Positions 17,601 to 24,031 of a DNA stretch of 64,000 nt are shown in pieces. Numbering within the stretch: position 1 is the stretch's first letter; each line of letters starts with the position of its first letter. Both the position numbers and the translations under genes were made by a program. The stretch lies in the NCBI GenBank assembly GCA_029553475.1, contig JAKPKV010000082.1, positions 1 to 64,000 on the forward strand. Reading direction: 5' to 3'. Below the pieces are notes generated by a model. That model worked only from the letters and a program-made list of their open reading frames with translations, was not told the origin of the DNA and made no database searches. The stretch comes from Armatimonadota bacterium. Its GTDB lineage: Bacteria > Armatimonadota > Hebobacteria > CAIYQO01.

Positions 17601-17908
17601 TCGAGCACAGCCGCCCCGGTGCAGTGCAGCCAGGAATACTCCCACTCGCCGCCGGCGTGGCCGTAATACTGCCGCTGGCCGGGCTCCCAGATCAGCAGGC
17701 TCGACGGCGGCACATGGTGCTCGACACCCTGGAGCCGCGCCATCGCCGCGGAGTGAAAATAGGTGATCAGGAATCCTTCAACGCCGAGCGGACGATGGAT
17801 GATGCGCGCGGTCGTGATGTCATGGCTGCCCATGCCGAGCACGCGCAAATCCGGCGCGCTCAACAGGGGACTGTCGCGATCGGGGTCATGCGTCTTCACA
17901 TCCGCCAC
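14657..17908 (-). CDS. AraC-family regulator fused to LamG-like, helical-repeat, LRR and C-type-lectin-like domains
   Basis: A 1083-residue protein without signal peptide or membrane segment. Residues 20-150 look like an AraC-type cupin sensor. Residues 176-273 are the double HTH (LDEHYADPITLEMLAERACL, then SIADVAHRVGYADYRHFSTLF). Residues ~300-495 look like a LamG/concanavalin fold (ending IDRIHIWKRR), ~500-650 are helical TPR-like repeats, and ~660-895 hold about ten 23-residue leucine-rich repeats of the form LxxLxCxxNxIxDLxPLAxMP. Residues ~955-1083 resemble a C-type-lectin fold (REEAIAFCRWQGGCLV, then DIRWLSGAPYRWNLW). Start is GTG 17908, very close to GGAGG; GTG 17899 is an alternative. 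It is divergent from pseudopilin copy 2. The domain reading is by eye. Confidence 0.88.
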   Translation of the reverse strand: MADVKTHDPDRDSPLLSAPDLRVLGMGSHDITTARIIHRPLGVEGFLITYFHSAAMARLQGVEHHVPPSSLLIWEPGQRQYYGHAGGEWEYSWLHCTGAAVLDLLAKSSVPTQRIVPLDGDRECDQLFQSLRQECFYRPAPDPEVARQVLALWFTQVRRLLQAPAASRAIPAPWLAIKRYLDEHYADPITLEMLAERACLVPQYFCRMFKHYFELSAMEYLKRVRCEHARFLLRDHNLSIADVAHRVGYADYRHFSTLFLRHFGMRPTDMRKGMSGEAARARIAEERRGMELARWTREGWMLVSDHSVADATTFAREWAVSQRMNFGADAPVPHGEIAPVNYARDHVRITAPSSAVWTALRYTQDLGEEVKIAVRVLNSAPDGLNLAIAISGDVFTGYRLRISWYHHLVFETVRRQYWEPLYRCQTTLDPAADAYTFTLWRSNNVFYAEVDGQRIMTYHEPFAAYGPDHRSLGIGRFGDYGDAAIDRIHIWKRRTPRYVDILEPGRLLLRLGHHDEALDWFRRVADEHHEISTQHEAQYLAALAIPAAADTAKETALQRIITEANHPFRVRALCELALHRAARHDAAGTADVAEQLDRLSPDDGIYPYLAQQLLEYLRTADPAQHETILAHLARLPITELTIPVPLARLTAVRGARLSLLQAHAGDIADLAPLAGMALTRLYCGRNRLRDLTPLAGMPLYDCHVQENAITDLAPLAGMPLRTLHCGHNRIQDVTPLAGMPLRTLLCDHNLITDVTPLATLPLTMLLCDDNRIADLTPLASVPLRTLICSGNPLHDLSPLASCPLTVLECAATRVTALRGIAGLALTALNCSRTAVTDLGPVAAMPLTALNCAETPITDLTPLATVPLAELHIGRISLHAANAETLTALPLRELYCTLDDEMLALAQAHATLKSINGHERGHVCAVAPAALAAVRAWRADPHGAPAARQALRAFAVSIEERQVLALPLDLPREEAIAFCRWQGGCLVCPATEETYAQLRHYLSTVVLANTLVYHHLGLDIDRERGDIRWLSGAPYRWNLWRPPDARDALHFRGDPAFTSNAINRTHTWWIMAVATPYLVIEWAA

Positions 17909-17962
17909 ACCTCCACATGACTAGCATGCGGCAAGAGCGCACCGAAAGTCAAGATCATACAC

Positions 17963-17976
17963 ATCTTCATGAAGAT
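17963..17976. promoter_or_regulatory. Perfect palindrome ATCTTCATGAAGAT, candidate regulator site
   Basis: A 14-bp perfect palindrome in the divergent gap between the AraC fusion gene and pseudopilin copy 2. It is upstream of a minus-strand TTGACT (17947-17952), a possible -35 for the araC gene. AraC sites are usually direct repeats, so a second regulator cannot be excluded. Confidence 0.4.
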
Positions 17977-18004
17977 CGCATACATGTGGCGGACCGCTGC
18001 CGCG

Positions 18005-18010
18005 TACAAT
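18005..18010 (+). promoter_or_regulatory. Possible -10 (TACAAT) of pseudopilin copy 2
   Basis: TACAAT about 75 bases before the ATG at 18085, without a matching -35 (ACATGT at 17 bp). A promoter lacking a -35 beside an AraC-type gene fits activator dependence. Confidence 0.35.
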
Positions 18011-18084
18011 GAGATCGGTTCGCGCCGCCGGGGGACAGCGACGGTCTGCGCTCTTGACGGCAAATCTTTTCCTGGGAGGTCGCC

Positions 18085-19293
18085 ATGCATGCATCCACAC
18101 GAGGCTTCACCCTCATCGAACTCCTGGTCGTGATCGCCATTATCGCGATTCTGGCCGCCATCCTCTTCCCGGTATTCGCCAAAGCGCGGGAGAAAGCGCG
18201 CACGAATACCTGCCTGAACAACCAGCGCCAGATCGCGCTGGCGGTCATGATGTATGTTCAGGATTACGAGGAAACCTTCTTCCCCGATCCGGGCAGCGCG
18301 TCCTGGGCGGGCTACCTGCGGGCGTATAACGAGCCCACCCTCTATGACTGCCCCACCAAGACCGGCAAAGGCAGCAGCGCCAGGCCGGAGTATGGCGTCA
18401 ACTACACGCTGTTCGGCAAAGCGCTCGGCGACATTGCCACCCCCTCCAGCGCGCTCTTGACCACCGACCTGGCGATGGCCGGGGCGCAGCCCAACTACGC
18501 GCTGAAAGACTATACGCAGGACCTGGACGCCCGGCATAACAAGGGCCTCGTGCTCTCCTGTATTGACGGGCACGTCGCGGTGGAGTCCCTCGACAAGAGC
18601 ACGCCCCCCATCTTCATCACGCTGATGAACCGCGGGTATGAGTTTTTCCCGGCGGCGGAGCTCGTCGCGACCTATCCGGGGCCCTACACCGCGGCCAATA
18701 GCGCCGCCAACATGTCGGCCCGCAAGGTCGGCCCGGATATCCCCGCCCAATTATTGAAAGCCGCGGACGGCACCGTCCCGGATATTCGCATCGAGCTGGA
18801 GATGTATGCCAACCGGTATACGAATGATAATCAGCGTCACGGCTTCACCGTCTTTGACCCCAGCACCACCTCCACCACGGTCACCAGCGACGCCAGCATG
18901 GCGTCCATCCTCCCCTGGGCCAATTGCGTGTTCGTCGGGCAAAACCTCTGGTCAACGGATCTGGTGCTGTGCGTGCGCGCATCCGGCATCACCAACTATA
19001 GCGCGCATACCGGCGCGCTGACGTCAGCCGCGGGAGGGACCGCCGCCGGATTGCCCGGCTATACCACGGCATCCGGGGTGTACTTCCGCTGGACCTACAC
19101 CCTGCTGGGCGGCAAGACCCACATCGCGGCCATTGGCCCCCTGGGGGGCGCCAATGTCTATTCGCTCGTCGCCACGGCCGATGTCAGCGCCATCATGGCC
19201 GCCCCCAACAACCACATTTGCTCCTACGTGGCCTCGAACACGGCCGGCAGCGTGCACTGTGCGCTCCGCAATCTCAAGTTCAGCGTGCTGTAA
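18085..19293 (+). CDS. Type II/IV pseudopilin, DUF1559-like (copy 2)
   Basis: A 402-residue exported protein starting at ATG 18085 behind GGGAGGT. It carries the prepilin signal [20 protein letters not shown] followed by [20 protein letters not shown], then [19 protein letters not shown], and the signature [20 protein letters not shown]. The last ~220 residues are a beta-rich, Thr/Ala/Gly-rich region unlike that of copy 1, with a [20 protein letters not shown] pair of cysteines. After cleavage by a prepilin peptidase (not in the window) it would join a pilus-like or secretion structure at the cell surface. It is divergent from the AraC fusion, the mirror image of the copy 1/LacI pair. Confidence 0.9.
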   Translation: MHASTRGFTLIELLVVIAIIAILAAILFPVFAKAREKARTNTCLNNQRQIALAVMMYVQDYEETFFPDPGSASWAGYLRAYNEPTLYDCPTKTGKGSSARPEYGVNYTLFGKALGDIATPSSALLTTDLAMAGAQPNYALKDYTQDLDARHNKGLVLSCIDGHVAVESLDKSTPPIFITLMNRGYEFFPAAELVATYPGPYTAANSAANMSARKVGPDIPAQLLKAADGTVPDIRIELEMYANRYTNDNQRHGFTVFDPSTTSTTVTSDASMASILPWANCVFVGQNLWSTDLVLCVRASGITNYSAHTGALTSAAGGTAAGLPGYTTASGVYFRWTYTLLGGKTHIAAIGPLGGANVYSLVATADVSAIMAAPNNHICSYVASNTAGSVHCALRNLKFSVL

Positions 19294-19411
19294 CCCCCGC
19301 GGCGGATGCCCGTGATGGCCGGACAACGCGGGGACAGCGGACGCTGTCCCCGCGTGCGTGGCTCCCGGCGTTATCCGGCGTTGCCTGGCGTTGCGGCGGG
19401 AGGGGGAGCTA

Positions 19412-19578
19412 AGAGGCCGTGTGGACAAGCCCGCAGCCCGATTCAGCGCCATCGTGTTCCGCCTGTCTTTGTCGTGAATTATTGCGCTATCGTCCGCTGA
19501 TAGGGCTGCGAATTCACTTCGCGACAGACGAAACAATCTGCCGCTGACTCGGACTCCGTGCTTGTCCACACGGCCTCT
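19412..19578. mobile_element. MITE-like element with perfect 19-bp terminal inverted repeats
   Basis: Termini 19412-19430 (AGAGGCCGTGTGGACAAGC) and 19560-19578 are exact reverse complements; the element is 167 bp and too small to code. The interior is lower in GC and shows a second, imperfect inverted region around GTGAATT/AATTCAC. The ends resemble those of IS4/IS5-type transposons (from memory). I see no clear target duplication: TA lies on the left but not the right. The right end abuts the stop of the next gene. Confidence 0.65.
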
Positions 19579-20545
19579 CAGAACGGTTTGGGGGGCATGG
19601 CGGCAAAGTGGGCCTGCAACCGCCGGCGGGCCTCTGCCAGTTCGGCCGGGCTATAGCGCGGCATCGTGACCGTTACGCTCCGCGCCGCCACCTCCACGCC
19701 GACATCAATGCCGGCCTTTGCCGCCAATTGCTCAAGCGCCACATCGCAGATCCGCAGGGAGCACCCGCCGGCGTCCGGACCCCCGCGATGGCTCGGGTAG
19801 ACCAAAATGACGGCCGTCCTGGTATCGTTGAGGCGATCAACTAACGCCAGCAGGAGAGCCGGGTCATCAAGAACCCGCGCGTTGGCGGCAATGAACGCCA
19901 CGTCAACCCGCGATGTCCCACCGATGATGCGATCGCGCGTACGCTGCGTGGCCTCGCGATTCCCCAGTCGCGCGAGCACCAGATCCATGGCGGCGGGCAC
20001 GTTCACGGCTTCGCCGATCGGGCCGCGCGTCTTCTCCAATGATCGGCTTGCCGCTAATTTGCCGAACTGCTCCTGCTCGCCGTCCCTGGGGGGCAACGTG
20101 GCGAGCAGGAGCAGTGCCTCGGCCGCCATCGTGGAGCGCTCGATCAAGCGGAGCAGGTTGTCACGGAGCTGCGCGCCTCCCCACCGCCGAACGTCGTGCT
20201 CGCTGTACCGCCCATACAGTGCCTGAACGGCCGCTGTGCCGATTTCGTCACGTCCTCATCAACGACTAATGCCGTTAAGATGCTCACCGCCCCCGGCGAT
20301 GTACTCCGGCGAGCGAGCGGAATGAGCATCCCGCGCACAGACGGGTCCGCATCGGTAATATATTTGGGCAGATACGGCAATGATGCGTGAATATCCAACT
20401 CGGCGAGAGCGCCGTTATCGCCTGTTTTCAGACGGGCAAACGCCTCGTCAACCCGTTGAGCAACCTGTTGATCCGGATCGCCGCCCGCCGCGTTCACCGG
20501 CGGACACATCATGCCGATGCCGAGGAGCGCTATGAGCGCCGTCAC
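19578..20545 (-). pseudogene. Secreted HEAT-like-repeat protein, disrupted by a one-base frameshift
   Basis: Two overlapping minus-strand frames form one protein. The first (from GTG 20545, with AAGGTG upstream) has a signal-peptide-like start, VTALIALLGIGMMCPPVNAA, and continues to DEDVTKSAQ. Shifting frame within 20231-20240 restores a natural continuation, AAVQALYGRYSEHDVRRWGG, then LRLIERSTMAAEALLLLATL, to the stop at 19578. Adding one G (giving GCA CAG GCG GCC) would join the frames, so a one-base deletion or a sequencing error explains it. Repeated helical pairs around DPSVRGMLIPLARRSTSPGA suggest HEAT-like repeats. The function is unknown. The MITE-like element ends at its stop codon. 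Confidence 0.7.
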
Positions 20546-20560
20546 CTCGCACCTTGCTCT

Positions 20561-20602
20561 GTAGTCCGCACCCGTGTCCGACACCACCATCATCGGGCAC
20601 GG
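20561..20602. repeat. Second copy of the R3 core
   Basis: Begins GTAGTCCGC like the copy at 5341; the 31 bases 20572-20602 match 5383-5413 with 2-3 mismatches. CCGTGTCC pairs with GGGCACGG (one G-T) around CACCACCATC. The long outer arms of the first copy are missing here. Confidence 0.75.
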
Positions 20603-20665
20603 GGGAGCAATGCGTCAAGTGTTTCCCTGGGAGCGCGGCCATTCGCCTGCGCGAGCTGACCAGTC

Positions 20666-20739
20666 GGACCGCCGGCATCCTGCCGGCACGCGGCCGGGAC
20701 GGTCGCGAGGACCCGTGGCCGGCTGGAAGCCGGCGGTCC
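20666..20739. repeat. REP-like inverted repeat with nested hairpins (R6)
   Basis: Arms 20666-20687 and 20718-20739 are complementary at 20 of 22 positions. Each arm contains its own hairpin: GCCGGC-ATCCT-GCCGGC (20671-20687) and GCCGGC-TGGAA-GCCGGC (20718-20734). The two mismatches lie in the hairpin loops. Confidence 0.7.
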
Positions 20740-20880
20740 CAGGGAGGGCAGCGACTGCTGAGCGCGTCCGCCCGACGCGGCATCGCGCAGCGTCGCGCGC
20801 TGATGTACCGGGCCATCCCTGGCCAGTGCGGCGCTCCCAGCGCCTGGTAAGGGGAAAAGGCGCTATGGGATAAGGGGAAA

Positions 20881-21681
20881 TTACGGTCCTGGCGAGAGCG
20901 CAACGCAACGGAACCCGAGGACCTCGACCCAGTAGTACGGGCTGTAGCCGCTGCTGAACGCGCAGCGGCAGCTGTACCCGATGCCGCTGTACCACGAGCC
21001 GCCCCGCAGCACGCGGCGCTCTCCCGTCGCCGGGCCGGACGGGTTCGTCACCGGCATGAAGGAATACGATCCCCGCCAGTCCGCGCACCACTCCCACACA
21101 TTCCCCGCCAGGTCGTGCGCCTCGCACCAACTCGCCCCCGCCGGGAAGCTGCCGGCCGGCCAGGTGCTGATGCCCTGATCGTGCGAGTTGTACCTGTTCG
21201 CGCACTTCGTCGGGTCCCACCCGTGTAACTCGTTACTCGCCGTCGCGACGCCGCCCCACGGGTAGTTGCGCCCTTCCGGCCCGCGCGCGGCGTATTCCCA
21301 CTGCGCCTCGGTGGGGAGTGCCACGCCCGCCCAATCCGTATACGCTTTGGCGCCGTGCCAGGTGATGTTCACGATGGGGTGGTTTTGCAGCGCCGGGTCG
21401 GCCCAGCCGGATTTGCCCGTCCAGCTATACCCTGACGGGAACTCCGGCAGCGCCCGCCCCGTCGCCGTACAGAAGGCGCGGTATTGCGCCACCGTCACCG
21501 CGTACTGGTAGATCCAGTAGCCGGAGAGCGTCACCGGGTGGGCGGGGCGTTCATCGTCACCCCCTACGCCGTCAATGCTGCCCATGGTGAATGTGCCCCC
21601 CGGCACCCACACCAGGGCCGCGCCATCACTGGCGTTCGTCTTCGCGCCGTAGATGGTGGCGCCGCCGCTGTCTGTCCGCAT
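20881..21681 (-). CDS. SUMF1/FGE-sulfatase domain protein
   Basis: A 266-residue single-domain protein of the formylglycine-generating-enzyme superfamily: VWVPGGTFTMGSIDGVGGDD, then YWIYQYAVTVAQYRAFC, VNITWHGAKAYTDWAG, LPTEAQWEYAARG, AHDLAGNVWEWCADW, RVLRGGSWYS and LGFRCVA. AAGGAGT precedes the ATG at 21681. In true FGE two cysteines five residues apart near the C-terminus bind copper; here the region reads YSCRCAF and the upstream position aligns with Gly, so oxidase activity is doubtful. It may be a non-catalytic or differently acting family member. A sulfatase with a CxPSR motif is encoded 11 kb away, but a link is only inference. Confidence 0.85.
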   Translation of the reverse strand: MRTDSGGATIYGAKTNASDGAALVWVPGGTFTMGSIDGVGGDDERPAHPVTLSGYWIYQYAVTVAQYRAFCTATGRALPEFPSGYSWTGKSGWADPALQNHPIVNITWHGAKAYTDWAGVALPTEAQWEYAARGPEGRNYPWGGVATASNELHGWDPTKCANRYNSHDQGISTWPAGSFPAGASWCEAHDLAGNVWEWCADWRGSYSFMPVTNPSGPATGERRVLRGGSWYSGIGYSCRCAFSSGYSPYYWVEVLGFRCVALSPGP

Positions 21682-21940
21682 CCGCGTACTCCTTAACAGG
21701 GTGTATCGGATAAGTGTAGCCGGTTGTCACGTCGCCATGTGCGTATCAGCGCGCGCTACGGTTTGCCTGGCACGCGACAACGTTGACGACTCACTACAGG
21801 TAAACTACAGGGGGCATTCGCCGCCGGCCGGCGTCTCTCTGCTGAGTGAGCGATCATTTTGAAAAACGCGGGGCCTCTCCGGCGCCCCCGCGTCATCACC
21901 ACCGCCATCTCACCGCGCTGATTGCCGGGCGCGCGGTATC

Positions 21941-22669
21941 TCACTCCCGTCGTTCCGTCACGCCCGCCGCGCGGAAGAGCGCCTGCACTTCCGCCGGGGA
22001 GAGGTCGCGCCATTTGCCCGCTTTGAGGTGGCCGAGGACGAGGGGGCCAAGGCTGACGCGGGTGAGGGAGATGACGGGGTGGCCGATGGCGGCGCACATG
22101 AGGCGCAGCTGGCGCTTGCGGCCTTCGTGGATGGTGATGGCGAGCAGGGTGCGGTGTTTGTCCACGCGCAGCACCTCCACCTGCGCCGGGGCGGTCTTCT
22201 TGCCCTCGATCTCCACGCCGGTCATCAGCACGCGCGCGGCGCGCTCGGTGGGCACCTCTTGCACCCAGACGTGGTAAGTCTTCTTCACCCGGTGGCGCGG
22301 GTGGGTGAGGGCGTTGGTCAGCGCGCCGTCATTGGTGAGGAGCAGCAGCCCGGTGGTGTCTTTGTCCAGCCGGCCGATGGGATGCAGGCCGGGGATCTCC
22401 GGCACCAGGCTCATCACCGTGTCGCGGGCGTGCGGGTCGCTGCGGGTGGTGAGGTAGCCGGCAGGCTTGTTGAGCATGAGGGTGCGCGGCGCGGGGGGCT
22501 GGATGGGGGTGCCATCCACCGCCACCACGTCCCGCGCCGGGTCCACCTTCGTGCCGAGCTGCGCGATGACCTCGCCGTTAACGGTCACCCGGCCGTCCAG
22601 GATGAGCTGCTCGGCGGCCCGCCGCGAGCTGACGCCGGCGGCGGCGAGCACTTTTTGCACGCGTTCCAT
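21941..22669 (-). CDS. 23S/16S rRNA pseudouridine synthase of the RsuA/RluB type
   Basis: Converts a specific rRNA uridine to pseudouridine. The 242-residue protein has an N-terminal S4 RNA-binding domain (MERVQKVLAAAGVSSRRAAE, then DGRVTVNGEVI), followed by the catalytic domain with the signature GLHPIGRLDKDTTGLLLLTN; the Asp in RLDKDT is the nucleophile. KKTYHVWV and EGRKRQLRLMCAAIGHPV complete the family pattern. The start is the ATG at 22669 with GGGGA 8 bases upstream; an earlier ATG would include the ribosome site. The 5' 92 bases overlap the 3' end of the carboxypeptidase gene in another frame. Confidence 0.95.
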   Translation of the reverse strand: MERVQKVLAAAGVSSRRAAEQLILDGRVTVNGEVIAQLGTKVDPARDVVAVDGTPIQPPAPRTLMLNKPAGYLTTRSDPHARDTVMSLVPEIPGLHPIGRLDKDTTGLLLLTNDGALTNALTHPRHRVKKTYHVWVQEVPTERAARVLMTGVEIEGKKTAPAQVEVLRVDKHRTLLAITIHEGRKRQLRLMCAAIGHPVISLTRVSLGPLVLGHLKAGKWRDLSPAEVQALFRAAGVTERRE

Positions 22670-23870
22670 AGATTTTCCCCACAATCACGATCAGCGCCAG
22701 CGCCCCCAGCGCATACCCGCCGGCGCGCAGCGCGCGCAGCCAGCCGGCCACCGGCACCGCCCGCAGCGCCACCGCCGGCGCCGAAATCAGCGCGCGGCCG
22801 TCGCGATACACCCACAACGTGCCGATCTCCTCGCCCCGCGCGATCGGCGCGCGCAGCGGGCGCGCCGGGATGAAGCGGAGCTCGTCGTCGGCGCCGCCGT
22901 CGCGAAATGACAGCTTCATCGCCGGCGCGCCCAGCGCGCCCTTCACGCCCACCGGCACGGCGCGCCGGGCGGCGCCGAAGGCCACCGGCGCCTCATACGC
23001 CGCCCCGGCTTCGTCGGCGTACGTGCGCCACTCGTACCGCGTGAAGCCGTAATGCAGCAGCGCCTTCGAATCCAGCCACATCGCCGGGCTGTTCAGCACC
23101 ACGCCGATGAGCTGCCAGCCCTGGCAGGTGGCGGAGGAGACCAGGCACGGCCCGGACAGCCGCACGTACCCCGTCTTCACCCCGTCGAACGCGGAGCCGG
23201 GCACTCCCGGCACCGTCTGGCCGAGCAGCTTGTTCCGGTTTTCCAGATTCACCGGACCGCGCGGCAGCGCCGGCACCTGCGTGAAGCGGATCTGCGCGAT
23301 TTCGCGAATGAGCGGATAGTTGGTCAACGCGTGCCGCGTCATCACCGCCAGGTCGCGCGCGCTGCTGTAATGGCCCTCCGCGTACAGCCCGTGCGTGTTG
23401 ACGAAGCGCGTATGCGTGAGCCCGAGCGCGTCGGCCTTATCGTTCATCCATCCGACGAACTCCGCCACCGTGTGCGACGGCGTCAGGTATTCGGCGGCGG
23501 CGATGGTCGCTTCGTTGGAGGAGCGAATGAGCGCGCCCTTCAGCAGGTCGCGCAGCGTCACCGTCTCTCCGGCGGCGAAGAGGCTGCTCCCCTCCACGGC
23601 GTCCGCCTGCTGGCTCAGCGTCACCGTCTCGTCCAGCCGGTCGCCGCCGTGGTCGAGGATCACCATCGCCGTCATGATCTTCGTCGTGCTCGCCATCGGC
23701 AGCCGCCAGTCGGCGTGCTTCTCCCACAGCACCAGCCCGGTTTGCCGGTCCATGAGGATGGCGGCCTTCGCCGAGACCAGCGGCGCCACGGGCTCCTCGG
23801 CAAGAAGCAGGACGGGGAGCAGCGCCAGCAGTACTAGCGCCAGCAGCACTACAGGGACGAGACGATTCAT
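22578..23870 (-). CDS. D-alanyl-D-alanine carboxypeptidase (PBP5/DacA type)
   Basis: Trims the terminal D-Ala of peptidoglycan peptides in the periplasm. The 430-residue protein has a signal peptide (MNRLVPVVLLALVLLALLPV), catalytic Ser61-x-x-Lys64 (STTK), Ser117-x-Asn119 (SSN), and Lys232-Thr-Gly (KTG). A PBP5-like C-terminal domain follows, then a membrane anchor (ALGALALIVIVG). The tail after the anchor is an Arg-rich run of about 30 residues that lies over the start of the rRNA pseudouridine synthase gene. It may be real or the product of a lost stop. The transcript should be leaderless, since TACAAT ends 8 bases before the ATG. Confidence 0.93.
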   Translation of the reverse strand: MNRLVPVVLLALVLLALLPVLLLAEEPVAPLVSAKAAILMDRQTGLVLWEKHADWRLPMASTTKIMTAMVILDHGGDRLDETVTLSQQADAVEGSSLFAAGETVTLRDLLKGALIRSSNEATIAAAEYLTPSHTVAEFVGWMNDKADALGLTHTRFVNTHGLYAEGHYSSARDLAVMTRHALTNYPLIREIAQIRFTQVPALPRGPVNLENRNKLLGQTVPGVPGSAFDGVKTGYVRLSGPCLVSSATCQGWQLIGVVLNSPAMWLDSKALLHYGFTRYEWRTYADEAGAAYEAPVAFGAARRAVPVGVKGALGAPAMKLSFRDGGADDELRFIPARPLRAPIARGEEIGTLWVYRDGRALISAPAVALRAVPVAGWLRALRAGGYALGALALIVIVGKIYGTRAKSARRRRRQLAAGRRAAHPGRPGDR

Positions 23871-23878
23871 GGCGCTCT

Positions 23879-23907
23879 ATTGTACCGGGTTCGGGGGGAG
23901 ATGTGAA
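23879..23907 (-). promoter_or_regulatory. Promoter giving a leaderless carboxypeptidase mRNA
   Basis: Minus-strand TTCACA (23902-23907), 17-bp spacer, TACAAT (23879-23884), then only 8 bases to the ATG. The RNA would start at or within a base or two of the start codon; no ribosome site is present. Confidence 0.65.
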
Positions 23908-23973
23908 GACGGGATCGCGCGTGGTCCAGGCTTTCCACCGCGCCGGCTTGGAACGTGCGCGCCGGCCTGGAAC

Positions 23974-24005
23974 TTGACAACAATTCCCACAATCTGTGTT
24001 ATACT
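23974..24005 (+). promoter_or_regulatory. Extended -10 promoter of the CNNM/CorC gene
   Basis: TGT-TATACT (23997-24005), an extended -10. TTGACA at 23974-23979 is perfect but 20 bp from the hexamer, longer than usual. Confidence 0.5.
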
Positions 24006-24031
24006 GGTGATGGAGGTATGGCCACGCCCGC

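Larger units (their letters stand above)
20546..20880. other. Gene-free stretch with R3 core copy and REP-like hairpins
   Basis: 335 bases between the SUMF1-family gene and the frameshifted gene. It contains the R3 core (20572-20602) and a strongly palindromic section (20666-20739) annotated separately. No coding region is supported. Confidence 0.6.
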
